Shown piece by piece: positions 46,601 through 55,820 of a stretch of DNA of 64,000 bases. Position 1 is the stretch's first letter. Each line of letters begins with the position of its first letter. The position numbers and the translations under genes were made by a program. The stretch covers positions 16,960,324 through 17,024,323 of the forward strand of contig CM039509.1 of NCBI GenBank assembly GCA_022432975.1. The letters are read 5' to 3'. Below the pieces are notes generated by a model. It did not search any database. It saw only the letters and a list, made by a program, of their open reading frames with translations, and was not told where the DNA came from. This DNA is from Begonia masoniana. Taxonomy: Eukaryota; Streptophyta; Magnoliopsida; Cucurbitales; Begoniaceae.

Positions 46601-48472
46601 CACCTATGCCTGAACTTCAGAATACCGTCATCTGACAAGTTAAATTTAGACAAGTCTCCGGATGTCATGCTCAATCGAAGCTCCTCACACTCTATATCTT
46701 TCTGCTGAGCTTCACGTATCTTATCCAGAATAGTCGGCTGTGAAAAATATTGGTGAGCATACTGGACAACTTTGCCACAATCTCCACATCAAACTTCTCA
46801 ATCTCAGATCGCAACGTAACCGACATCGCTGCAAGTGAAGGCTGACTGGCAGAAGGCATTAGGCTCAATGCATCAGCGACCTTGTTCACCTTTCCTGGAT
46901 GGTACTTAATCTCAAACTCATAGTCTTTGACGAACTCTAGCCACCTTCTCTATCGCATATTCAGTTCCTTCTGCGTAAAAAAATACTTCAGACTCTTATG
47001 GTCTGAAAATATCTCGCACTGCTCCCCATATAAGTAATGCCTCCATATTTTTAGTGCAAAGACCACGGCCGCTAATTCCAGGTCATGCGTAGGATAGTTC
47101 TACTCATACGGCTTTAACTACCGAGAAGCATAAGAAATAACCTTTCCTTCCTGCATCAATACACAACCAAGTCCAACTCCAGACGCATCACAGTAAATAC
47201 TGAATTTACTACCTTCAACAGACAACGTTAAAACTGGAGTTATGGTTAGCTTCTGCTTCAACTCTGTAAAACTCCCATCACAAGCAGCCGACCAGATAAA
47301 CCTTACGTTCTTCCGAGTCAAGCGTGAAAGAGGAACTGCAATCTTCAAAAATCCTTCAATGAATTTCTGATATTATCCAGCCAACCTGAGAAATCCACGT
47401 ACCTCTCGCACGTTCTTAGGCTGTGGCCAATTTCTGACAAGCTGAATTTTGTTCGGATCCACAGAAACCCCTTTCTATGATATAATATGGCTAAGAAAAC
47501 TGACCCTATCCAGCCAAAACTCGCATTTGGAGAACTTTGGAAATAGTTGGTGTCGTTGCAAAATTCCTAGAACAATTCGCAATTTCTCTTCATGCTCCTC
47601 CTTCGTCTTAGAATAAATCAAAATGTCGTCGATGAAAACCACAACGTCCTTATCTAGATAATCCTTGAAGACGCTGTTCATCAAATCCATAAACGCTGCA
47701 GAGGCATTAGTAAGTCCAAAAGACATAACAAGGAACTCATCATGCCCGTACCTTGTTCGGAAAGCCTTTTTTTTTAATATCTTCCTTCTGGACCTTCAAC
47801 TGATAGTAACTCGAGTGTAGGTCAATCTGGAAAAACACTCGAGCACCTTGCAGCTGATCAAACAAATCATCTATTTGAGGCAGTGGATACTTATTCTTCA
47901 CTTGTGAGCTTATTTAGCTCCCAGTAATCAACACACATCTTGAGGGTCCCGTCTTTCTTCTTGACAAACAAAATGGGCGCACCCCAGAGTGAAAATTTGG
48001 GTCGGATGAAACCCTTATCCAGCAACTCCTCAAGCTGAGTTTTCAACTCTCTCAATTCAGCAGGCGCCAATCTATATGGATTCTTAGACACTGGCGCGGA
48101 GCTCGGATATACAACAATGATAAATTCAATCTCCCTATCCGGCGGTAATCCGGGAAGATCGTCAAGGAATATCTCAGAGAATTCTCTGACTATAGGAATG
48201 TAACTCGGCTTTACTCCGCTGAGCAACTGAGTATCAACTACTGTGGCCAAATAAATAGAGCACTCACCTTTAAACTGCTCGTTGACCTTCATGGAGTAGG
48301 AAATAGGCGATCCACTCAATCTGTTCATCGCCTATTAAGAAAACTCAACTTTACTCGGGGGTCGAAAAGTCACAATCTCAGATCGACAATCCATGGTGGC
48401 GAAATGATGTGATAGCCAGTCCATCCCTAAGATAAGATCGTAGATCTCTATGCCCATAACAATCAGGCGAGC
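46601..48472 (-). pseudogene. pol: C protease end, reverse transcriptase and RNase H
   Basis: In order on the minus strand: LILGMDWLS after protease; a linker (48328-47891) with [34 protein letters not shown] and [22 protein letters not shown] with FIDDILIYS near 47620 and [17 protein letters not shown]; RNase H with [18 protein letters not shown] near 47200; then KVADALS near 46880. A frameshift follows LNKLT near 47890, an extra run of A breaks the frame near 47770, and several stops occur. The sequence is closest to element A, but too broken to be active. Confidence 0.9.
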
Positions 48473-49786
48473 CTAGAGGGTACTGTTCCCAACCGAGATA
48501 ATATTGCCATGGACAACATGACCTGACTGCATACGCTCCCCTAAAGGTAGCATCATACTATATTCGCATTCTGCTAACTCAGGCACAAGCTTCAGTCTAG
48601 ACACACAAGCAGTGGAAACAAAAGAGTGCGTAGCTCCCGTGTCTATCAAAGAAAATACCGCCACGCCCATAATCAAAATAGTACCTGCTATCCCGGAAGG
48701 CTGAGCCTCATCGTCGATATCACCAGGCTTGATAAATGCAAAGATCCTCGGCATAACCCTCCTCTGGTCTGTGCCTGACTGCTCATGGCCCTGCTTCGGG
48801 CAATCTTTAACGAAGTGGCCAACTACTCCACACAGATAGCACTTATTCGTGCCCATTCTGCACTCTCCACTGTATTCTTTCTGGCACTTAGGGCACCAAG
48901 GAATCTGAGAAGCCCCTTGTACCTGTTTTTCCTTCCCTCGATCATTGCCTCCCTCTAAAGGCCTTTTAACGCCCAGTTGTTGTTGTTGTGGCTGTCCTCT
49001 CGGTTGCCAGCCCCTATTTCTGAGCTGAGGATGGATCTCTCGAAAGAAGCCTTTAGCTGGCTCCCTTGGTTTGGCATAGCTCTGATCAACGGCCTCAATC
49101 TCAAGTGCTCTGGCTACTATCTCATCATAGGATACATTCCGCACCACTGATATGGTAAGACTCTTCCGAATTTCTTGGCTGAGCCCCTGTACAAATCTAC
49201 GTACCTTGTCCTCATTAACACTGACTTGACGCGGCGCGAATCGGGACAAAGCCTCAAACCTCCTCATATAGTTGGCAATCGAACTAACCTGTCGCAATTG
49301 CATGAACTCCACCATCTTCGCCTCTCGTACTGTATGGCTGAAATACTTGTCGTAAAATACCATTTTGAAACGCTCCCAACTCATTATCATCACGTCGGTG
49401 GTTGCCTTGATGGAATCCCACCAGAATCGGGCATCTAGTGCTAAGTGGTAACTCACAAACGCAACCTTCTCTCCGCCCTCAATGCTTGCGTAGGCCAGCT
49501 TGTCCTCCATGGTTCGAATCCACTCCTCGGCTGAAGAGGGATCTGCAGATTGCCCATTGAACACAGGAGGTTGGAGCTTCTGAAACCTCTCCATCCCTCG
49601 ATTACCAGGAGTCGTTGTCTTCCGAGCTCTAACGCCCTCTCGGTCTATTAGGGTACCCAACTACTGGGACTGTCTCTCCATTTGTTGAGCCTGTCGTTCC
49701 ACGTGTTGGGACTGTTGGGCAATAAATCCCTTAAGCTGGTTTATCGTATCGTCTCAGTCATCTCGGTCATTCCCTCGACGCACTAT
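48473..49786 (-). pseudogene. gag: C gag and protease
   Basis: The gag frame begins at 49786, where the expected ATG is ATA. It has TGA at 49756-49754 and TAG at 49663-49661, then is open for 395 codons. Features in order: DTINQLKGFIAQQ N-terminus; capsid (PPVFNGQSADPSSAEEWIR, FWWDSIKATT, FYDKYFSHTVREAK, LSRFAPRQV, RRFVQGL); a Gln-rich basic linker; zinc knuckle CYLCGVVGHFVKDC; then the protease active site [10 protein letters not shown]. It ends at a stop after ISVGNSTL, in frame with the next pol piece. Gag and protease motifs are well kept, so decay is moderate. Confidence 0.9.
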
Positions 49787-49799
49787 ATTTCTATAACTC

Positions 49800-49844
49800 C
49801 TATAAAGGTTAAAAGCACATAACTCTAAGAAATCACATACTTAC
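49800..49844 (-). other. GTAAGT...AG pair before C gag
   Basis: In element sense: CATCTGTAAGT (49844) and CCTTTATAG (49800), between primer site and gag. It corresponds to the pairs in G, A and D but with a shorter, 45-nt interval. Confidence 0.35.
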
Positions 49845-49915
49845 AGATGATGAAGGATGTCTGCGCAGTGGCTGTGCAGTCGAGCAGTCTACAGAAACAT
49901 TTTTAAAACCCGGGG

Positions 49916-49927
49916 GCTTTGATACCA
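49916..49927 (-). other. C primer-binding site
   Basis: Reads TGGTATCAAAGC in element sense, one base off the canonical TGGTATCAGAGC, as in element A. Confidence 0.9.
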
Positions 49928-49931
49928 TAAC

Positions 49932-50334
49932 TGTAGCGACCCTAACATTATGCCCTTAAATTCCCGTACAAATTTTTTTTTATCCTTATCAACTTCGTAA
50001 CTTTTGAGCGGAATTTACATCGTATACAAATTCGTTAAAATCGTTCGAAAACTATTTTCAAAACCATTTAGATAAACATAGAAAACACTTAAATAAAAAC
50101 CATTAAAATACAAGTTAAAACAATTATAGATAAAAATTAAAACAATAAAAACCATCGGCCAATGCTTGGAGGGGCAAAAAGGGACAATCGTCCCTAAAAT
50201 ATTGGGGCGATCGATCGCCAGTGAAAAAGAATAGAGGGGCGATCGTTCGCCCCTCATAGTGGCGATCGATCGCACCTTCGATCGATCGCCACACTCTCTG
50301 GAAAATCCAGAGAGTGGCGATCATCCTGCCGATC
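49932..50334 (-). repeat. C 5' LTR, part 1
   Basis: The end of the LTR (element sense) next to the primer site, ending GGTCGCTACA at 49932. It holds GATCGATCGCC palindromes (50203-50335). Cassandra interrupts it. Confidence 0.9.
50330..50334. repeat. TSD CGATC of Cassandra, left copy
   Basis: CGATC is repeated at 51160-51164. The C 3' LTR has a single uninterrupted copy at the matching place near 23936. Confidence 0.9.
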
Positions 50335-50711
50335 TGTAATGACCCCTATTCCCAGCAAGATATTGTCCGCTCTAGGGATTGGGCCGTAGCCCAATATCCT
50401 CCCCTCATGGCTTTGTTTGGCGAGAACTTCCCGGAAGGTCACCAAACCTGGAATTGCTCTCGCCGAAGCACTTTTAACTTCGGAGTTCTTTTGGGATCCG
50501 TTGCCAATTGTGCTACAAAACGCGTCTTGCTATGTTGGAATGGTCTCTTTACATATGTTTCATTTCCACATACTTCCCCAAGCGATGTGGGATTGTGACG
50601 ACCCCCTTTTTACGACATGTCACCTTCCGGTTCTCCCGCGCAGATGTACCGCCATCTGGGTTCCGGTTCGTGCAGCCATCGTACACGTACTTGCACATTC
50701 GGGTCATCACA
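50335..50711 (-). repeat. Cassandra LTR, left copy (377 bp)
   Basis: The plus strand reads TGTAATGACC ... GGGTCATCACA. In element sense it is the 3' LTR, starting TGTGATGACCCG. Confidence 0.93.
50421..50515 (-). other. 5S rRNA-like domain in Cassandra LTR (left)
   Basis: In element sense it contains CGGATCCCA, GAACTCCGAAGTTAA, GCTTCGGCGAGAGCA and GGTGACCTTCCGGGAAG. These align with CGGATCCCATCAGAACTCCG, the A-box AGTTAAGCGTGCTTGGGC and the C-box GGATGGGTGACC of plant 5S rRNA. The C-box here is GGTTTGGTGACC, two changes. Its role would be an internal Pol III promoter, not ribosomal RNA. Confidence 0.9.
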
Positions 50712-50782
50712 ATTACCCCCCCTCGAGGGCCCAACGTCCTCGTTGGCCACATTTTCGGTTGGGTACAGGCTCTGATACCATT
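50712..50782 (-). other. Cassandra internal region (71 bp)
   Basis: In element sense: AA, primer site TGGTATCAGAGC (50780-50769), about 40 bp, then the polypurine tract CTCGAGGGGGGGTAAT ending at 50712. It holds no more than the two priming sites. Confidence 0.92.
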
Positions 50783-51159
50783 TGTAACGACCCCTATTCC
50801 TAGCAAGATATTGTCCGCTCTGTGGATTGGGCCGTAGCCCAATATCCTCCCCTCACAGCTTTGTTTGGCGAGAACTTCCCGGAAGGTCACCCAACCTAGA
50901 ATTGCTCTCGCCGAAGAACTTTTAGCTTCGGAGTTCTTATGGGATCCGTTGTCAATTGTGCTGCAAAACGCGTCTTGCTATGTTGGAAGGGTCTCTTTAC
51001 ATATGTTTCATTTCCACATACTTCCTCAAGCGATGTGGGATTGTGACGACCCCCTTTTTATGACCTGTCACCTTCCGGTTCTCTCGCGTGGATGTACCAC
51101 CATCCGGGTTCCGGTTCGTGCAGCCATCGTACACATACTTGCACATTCGGGTCATCACA
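50783..51159 (-). repeat. Cassandra LTR, right copy (377 bp)
   Basis: The plus strand reads TGTAACGACC ... GGGTCATCACA. It is the 5' LTR in element sense and equal in length to the other copy. Confidence 0.93.
50869..50964 (-). other. 5S rRNA-like domain in Cassandra LTR (right)
   Basis: In element sense: CAGCACAATTG, CGGATCCCATAAGAACTCCG, GGCGAGAGCAATTCTAGG, TTGGGTGACCTTCCGGGAAG. It is closer to 5S rRNA than the left copy, with GGTTGGGTGACC one base from the C-box. It spans roughly 5S positions 13-108. Confidence 0.92.
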
Positions 51160-51164
51160 CGATC
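51160..51164. repeat. TSD CGATC of Cassandra, right copy
   Basis: Matches 50330-50334. Confidence 0.9.
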
Positions 51165-51847
51165 GATGGCAATCGATCGGCAGGTTCTCTGCCTCCTTCT
51201 CTTTTTTTTCCACATCTTTCTTTCTTTTTCCTGCATACTTATACACATAACACACAACTTCACACTTTCATCATAAAATTGCCCAATACTCGTACATCTC
51301 CTATAACCCACTCAAATCGACTCAAAACGTATTTAACACGAAATATCTTTTCACGAAAACGAACTGCGTGGATCCATTTAAAAATCGAACGTATCCCTAT
51401 AATATAAATCATCCAACAGTTCCAGTATATCATCGATAAAATACTTTTCAAAATAGTTTATAAAATAGGTTTTCAAAACATAAAACATAAATTAACCAGA
51501 TCCCAAGCATCCTAATATGTTCAATCTATACAATTTCTCCTATAATCTACTATCGTATCCCAAAAATACTTGCGTCCATCCCCACGTGTCAAAAGGCGCA
51601 TCGACTGCCCAGCACAATCCCACAGGCCATCCTCCTTCAACTGCATCATTCCTCGGGTGGACGGATCTCGTCATCACCTATGCCAAGATCACCTACACCA
51701 TACAGACAACTTTGAGCTAAAGGCTAAGCAAGTTTCATAAATGCAAATGCATGTTGTGCGTATGAGTTCGTAAATCATGCAACATTTTCTTATCTTTACT
51801 TAGGTTGTCACCGAGATCTCAACCCGCTAAATAGAGAGGGCATGTCC
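51165..51847 (-). repeat. C 5' LTR, part 2
   Basis: Continues the C LTR (matches 23941 to about 24607), including the GGTGTAGGTGATC block near 51690. D cuts it at 51848. Confidence 0.88.
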
Positions 51848-52441
51848 TGTAACACCCGAAAATTTTGGCCAGGTGATTTTCTTAACTAATTTAACTGTCA
51901 CCTCTACTAATGATCTTTTCGATTTAGAATTTAAATGCCAAAGCTTATTCAATTTCTATTTGTGTGGTGGAAAAACCATAATAAAGAGGGATTTTATTTA
52001 GTATATATAGGAAATGGAAATCCTTAAACCTCATTAAAACCTCACTGTAGACGACATTCCTCTCTCGGTGACCTCCTTTTCTCTAGAGCTCTTCCTCTCC
52101 CCCTCTCTCTCGGCCAGCTACTCCTCCATCGACGATCGATTCTTCAGTCTCCACCCCGACAATCCATGCTCTAGGTGAGACTTAGACAATGTAGTTGCTG
52201 GTTCGTTACTTAGAGCTCTGTTTTCAGCTAAGACTTGTAGTTTTGGATTCACCAATGGCTGAGTAATAGTAGTGACATTTGTAATCTGTGGTTAGTTACT
52301 AGGTTGAATCTGGTTATTTTTAGGTTCTGGAACTTAATCTGCGCACACAAGGTGCTCGACTAAGAAGACTTAGAAATATAAATGTTAGATTCTAGGATGA
52401 CTTTTGGTTAGAACTTTTAGGATTTTGTTTAACTCTGTAAT
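51848..52441 (+). repeat. D 5' LTR, part 1
   Basis: Begins TGTAACACCCGAAAATTTTGGCC. It has a TATATATA box at 52002-52009 and a CT-rich leader at 52050-52170. Same family as the E1 and A LTRs but clearly diverged. Element A inserted at GTAAT (52437-52441). Confidence 0.9.
52437..52441. repeat. TSD GTAAT of A, left copy
   Basis: GTAAT recurs at 62119-62123. The D LTR reads through when A is removed. Confidence 0.92.
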
Positions 52442-52602
52442 TGTAACACCCGACATTTCGGCCAGGTGATTTTCTGACCATTTTCATTGTCACCCTCTTA
52501 TTTAACCCTTATGATTTAAAATTTAATGTTAAGACAAATTTATTACAAGTTGAGTAAAACTAGGTTGGGTGGCAGTTTTGTAATTAAAATCGATGGATTT
52601 AG

Positions 52603-52610
52603 TATAAATA
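52603..52610 (+). promoter_or_regulatory. TATA box of A 5' LTR
   Basis: TATAAATA, about 160 bp from the LTR start, identical at 59752-59759 in the 3' LTR. Confidence 0.65.
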
Positions 52611-54165
52611 GGAAATGGAAACCTTAAACCTCACTTTATTACCACTGTAGCCGACATTCCCTCTCGGCGATTTCTTTTCTCCCAAGTTCTTGCTCTAGGC
52701 TACCAGAACTTCCCTTTACCGACGGCTGGTTCGAGCTTGCTCTTCTCTGCAAATCCACACCCGAGGTATGAAATGGACAATGTAGTCATTCATTAGTAAA
52801 TAGAGCTCTGTTTTCAGCTCGGCACTGAGTTCGGATTTTAGCAGTGGCCGAGTAGTTTATGACCTTTTAAAATCTGGGAGTAGAAATGTCATCCCGAATC
52901 GATTCTGAACATTTCAAAGTAACCAACTCGGATTTAATCAATGGTAAAACCTGTCCACCTAGTTTCGGATTTCAGGCTACAGTGCGTCAAACAGAGGAAT
53001 CGGAATGACTTTAGCTATTAGATCCTAGGATGGTTTATGATTAGGACTATTAGGACTTTGTTTTAACTACTGTAATGTACATGTTTTAGGTTAAGGAGTT
53101 TAAAGGAAAGAAGCTCAGATTGCTAAGGAATCCAGGTAAGTGAATGTGTTAAGATTTCCGGCCACTAGGGCCCTACACCGCAAGGGTATTAGGAAATCAC
53201 TGAAATGTTAACTTGTTGACTATGATTTGTTATTTCCACGACATGAAGAAGTTGTGTAAGTAAATGTAAAGTTACAGGATGTTCTACTTGTCCTTATGGT
53301 ATGACTTTTCTCTGTGAACCTCATGTCTATGCATTATGCCCACGTTTATGATTAAGTAGAGAACATGAAAAGTAAATGTAACCATGATTAAGTGCAGAAC
53401 GGGGAAAAGACTATGCTATGTATGACTCGCGAATTCTCCCACTGGTGGAGGCCGAGTAATGATATGTATGACTCGCGAAATCTCCCACTGGTGGAGGCCG
53501 AGTAATGATATGTATGGCTCGCAAATTTTCCCACTGAGGAGGCCGAGTGATGTATCATGGTTGCCGCGATAGGCAAATGATTATGTATGACTGCCGCGAT
53601 AGGCAAATGACTATGTACCCCTGTCTTCCTCCCTCGTTCCCTGCCTTAATACATGTTATGTAAAAGATAAAGATGAACACGAATGATGAATGGTTTATGA
53701 ACTTATGTCTCTTTAAATTGTGTACTCATGTATATCTGACAGCATGCATTCCTTACTAAGCTTTAGGCTTATAGTTAAACCTTATGGTGTAGGTGAAGAA
53801 GGTTCAGGTGAGGATGTTATGTTCAAAGAGGATGCTTAAGGCTGGTTGCTGGAGGATGTTCAAGGTGACAGTGTGGGACTGGAGAGGCGACTTATGACCC
53901 CTGGTTAAGACTCTTATGTTACAGTATGTTAAAGGACATGGTAGCTTAAGTAGGATGAGATTATTTTAAAACGTTGAGCTTTGAAACTGTCTAGTGGAAT
54001 CATTGAGTCAGGGAATGATTATATAGATTTATAAATGATCTGTTGCTTAAGTCTTCCGCTATATGCATTTTGAATGAGTTGTGTATTCTTTCTGTTGGGA
54101 GGAGTCATTTGATGATTTAGTGTTCTCTACCGTAAGACGGAAGCCGGATGAGGCAATCTTCTGGC

Positions 54166-54396
54166 TGACGTCATCGGCAGATGCCGAGAGTTAATTGTTT
54201 GTTGGTTTAGTCTTCCGGCTCGTTCCTGACGTCATCGGCAGATGCCGAAGGGTAGTTGTTTGTTGGTTTAGTCTTCCGGCTGACGTCATCGGCAGATGCC
54301 GAAGGGTAGTTGTTTGTTGGTTTAGTCTTCCGGCTGACGTCATCGGCAGATGCCAAAGGATAGTTGTATGATGGTTTAGTCTTCCGGATGACGTCA
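54166..54396 (+). repeat. Tandem TGACGTCA array in A 5' LTR
   Basis: TGACGTCA at 54166, 54227, 54281, 54335 and 54389 in units of about 54 bp. The 3' LTR has the same five at 61327, 61381, 61435, 61489 and 61543. The first interval is longer in the 5' LTR because of seven extra bases. Confidence 0.9.
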
Positions 54397-54969
54397 CCGG
54401 AAGATGTAAAATATGTTTTGTCGTTTAGTCACCGGAAGATGTAAAATATGTTTTGTCGTTTAGCGACCGGAAGATGTCAAATGTGTTTTGTCGACTAGCG
54501 ACCGGATGATGTTTTAATTTAGCACGCGAGACCCACGTGCCCACCGAAAGATGTCTCCTTTTAGGCGATGTTAAGCGAGTCACGCGTAATGCACGTGATG
54601 ACCGGACGACTAAATTTCTGAGGGTTGTTAACGCATGCAACCCATGCAAACCCGAGTGGTATTAAGTTAAGAGAATTGAGGGCACCTCCTCTTTTCCCGA
54701 AATTGTCAAGAAGCCAATGACCGGGTCTAGTCGCTCGACTCTGTGAAGGTTGAGCCGACGAGGCGTGGGAAGTCGGGCACGAGAGGGTTCGTCTTCCTTA
54801 ATGGTTCTGCGTTTCTATTACCAGTTTTTTTTTAAATAAAAAGGGTATATGTAAAATGTGAAAGTCTGTTGAGAGATAGTAAGTGAATGTAATAATAGTA
54901 AAAGTCAAGCAAACGATTATTGAAAGAATATGAACACGTGACGGCTCCTGGCCGGGGTCGTTACAATTG

Positions 54970-54981
54970 TGGTATCAAAGC
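54970..54981 (+). other. A primer-binding site
   Basis: TGGTATCAAAGC, four bases after the LTR. One mismatch to the canonical tRNA-Met site, shared with C and D. Confidence 0.92.
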
Positions 54982-55055
54982 AAAACCAGGTTCTAAAACC
55001 GATTCTGCAGACTGCCTCCCAGCACTGACTGTCACTTGAACACACCTCAGCAACT

Positions 55056-55116
55056 GTAAGTGTTTATGATTTCATGTATGTCATTAAGTTAAGTTATGCC
55101 TGTAATGATTTGTCTA
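55056..55116 (+). other. Putative 61-nt leader intron in A
   Basis: CAACT|GTAAGT at 55056 and TTGTCTAG at 55116, twelve bases before the gag ATG. Matches the placement in G and D. Confidence 0.4.
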
Positions 55117-55127
55117 GGAATCCCAAG

Positions 55128-55820
55128 ATGGTTAGAGGTCAACAGAGAGAGGCCAATGAGGATAGCAATGCTATTGCTCAGTTGACTGAGTTGGTCATGC
55201 GCCAATCTCACCAGATAGAACAACTGATGACAGCTAGGGAAGAACAAGGCAACTCCAGTACTAACGCAACTCATGATCATGGGGGTGAGCGCTTCCACCG
55301 GCTTCGACCCCCGGTGTTTAATGGGTATGTTTCAGATCCTATCCATGCTGAGGAGTGGATCCGAAAGATTGAAGATATGTTTAAGTATGCAAAGGTTGAC
55401 GAAGGGGATAAGGTCACCTATGCTGTCTTTCATTTGGAGTTAAGTGCAAGGCATTGGTGGGACTCGATCCAGAGCACCACTAATGCCGAAGCTATGACCT
55501 GGGGGATGTTCAAGACTGCCTTCTTTGACAAGTACTTCAATAGGACTGTTCGGGCCAACAAGAAGAAGGAGTTTATGAATCTACGACAAACTGGCTCTGT
55601 GACGGATTATATATGTGAATTTGATGCTTTATCACGGTTTGCTCCCCGTATGATTGAGGATGAGGAAGATAAGATTTACCAGTTTGTTCAAGGACTGAAG
55701 CCAAGTCTGTACATGAAAGTGAAGACTGCCGGGATACATAACGTACCTTATGGTGAAGATACGGCTAAGGCCTTGGAGCTAGAAGAGGCAGAAATGACAG
55801 CTTATGCACAGCGCGAATAG
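55128..55820 (+). CDS. gag: A Gag, capsid part, ending at an in-frame TAG
   Basis: I chose ATG at 55128 (MVRGQQREAN) because D has the same start (63983) and it follows the putative splice acceptor. An upstream in-frame ATG at 55074 lies inside the putative intron. The protein has a Gln/His-rich N-terminal helix, then the capsid (retrotransposon gag family): RLRPPVFNGYVSDPIHAEEW, HLELSARHWWDSIQSTTNAE, AFFDKYFNRTVRANKK, LSRFAPRMIEDEEDKIYQFV. It stops at TAG 55818-55820 just after QRE, before the basic linker and zinc knuckle. The next codons continue in the same frame, so this is probably one mutation in a single gag-pol frame. Without readthrough, only capsid is made and all of pol is lost. 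Confidence 0.9.
   Translation: MVRGQQREANEDSNAIAQLTELVMRQSHQIEQLMTAREEQGNSSTNATHDHGGERFHRLRPPVFNGYVSDPIHAEEWIRKIEDMFKYAKVDEGDKVTYAVFHLELSARHWWDSIQSTTNAEAMTWGMFKTAFFDKYFNRTVRANKKKEFMNLRQTGSVTDYICEFDALSRFAPRMIEDEEDKIYQFVQGLKPSLYMKVKTAGIHNVPYGEDTAKALELEEAEMTAYAQRE

Larger units (their letters stand above)
50335..51159 (-). mobile_element. Cassandra TRIM retrotransposon (825 bp, complete)
   Basis: Two 377-bp LTRs flank a 71-bp internal region, bounded by a 5-bp TSD. The minus strand gives the order LTR, TGGTATCAGAGC primer site, internal, G-rich polypurine tract, LTR. Each LTR carries a sequence clearly derived from 5S rRNA, the hallmark of Cassandra, a plant TRIM family that is transcribed by Pol III and mobilised by other elements. 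The LTRs differ at about 25 positions with no length change. No protein is encoded. Confidence 0.95.
23562..51847 (-). mobile_element. C: decayed Ty3/Gypsy retrotransposon hosting B, Cassandra and D
   Basis: The 3' LTR is at 23562-26036. The end of pol is at 26076-26282. B is inserted at 26288-45511. Pol and gag resume at 45517-49786. The primer site is at 49916-49927 and the 5' LTR starts at 49932. That LTR is interrupted by Cassandra and then by D at 51848, so its outer end is off the window. Removing B and one CGATG restores an uninterrupted frame across the join. The left flank is CATCA (23557-23561), the presumed TSD. Confidence 0.9.
52442..54965 (+). repeat. A 5' LTR (2524 bp)
   Basis: Starts TGTAACACCCGACATTTCGG and ends GGGGTCGTTACA. 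TATA box 52603-52610, CT-rich leader 52650-52750, donor-like AGGTATGAAATGG near 52765 and AGGTAAGTGAATG near 53132, conserved TTATGGTGTAGGTGAAG block near 53785, TGACGTCA array 54166-54396. Confidence 0.95.

Noticed and set aside
50421..50964. Genuine 5S rRNA genes
   Set aside because: Each copy lacks the 5S ends, carries promoter-box changes and sits symmetrically in both LTRs of a TSD-flanked element.
55074..55127. Upstream ATG as the A gag start
   Set aside because: It lies inside the putative leader intron and is not shared by D, whose gag starts at the equivalent of 55128.
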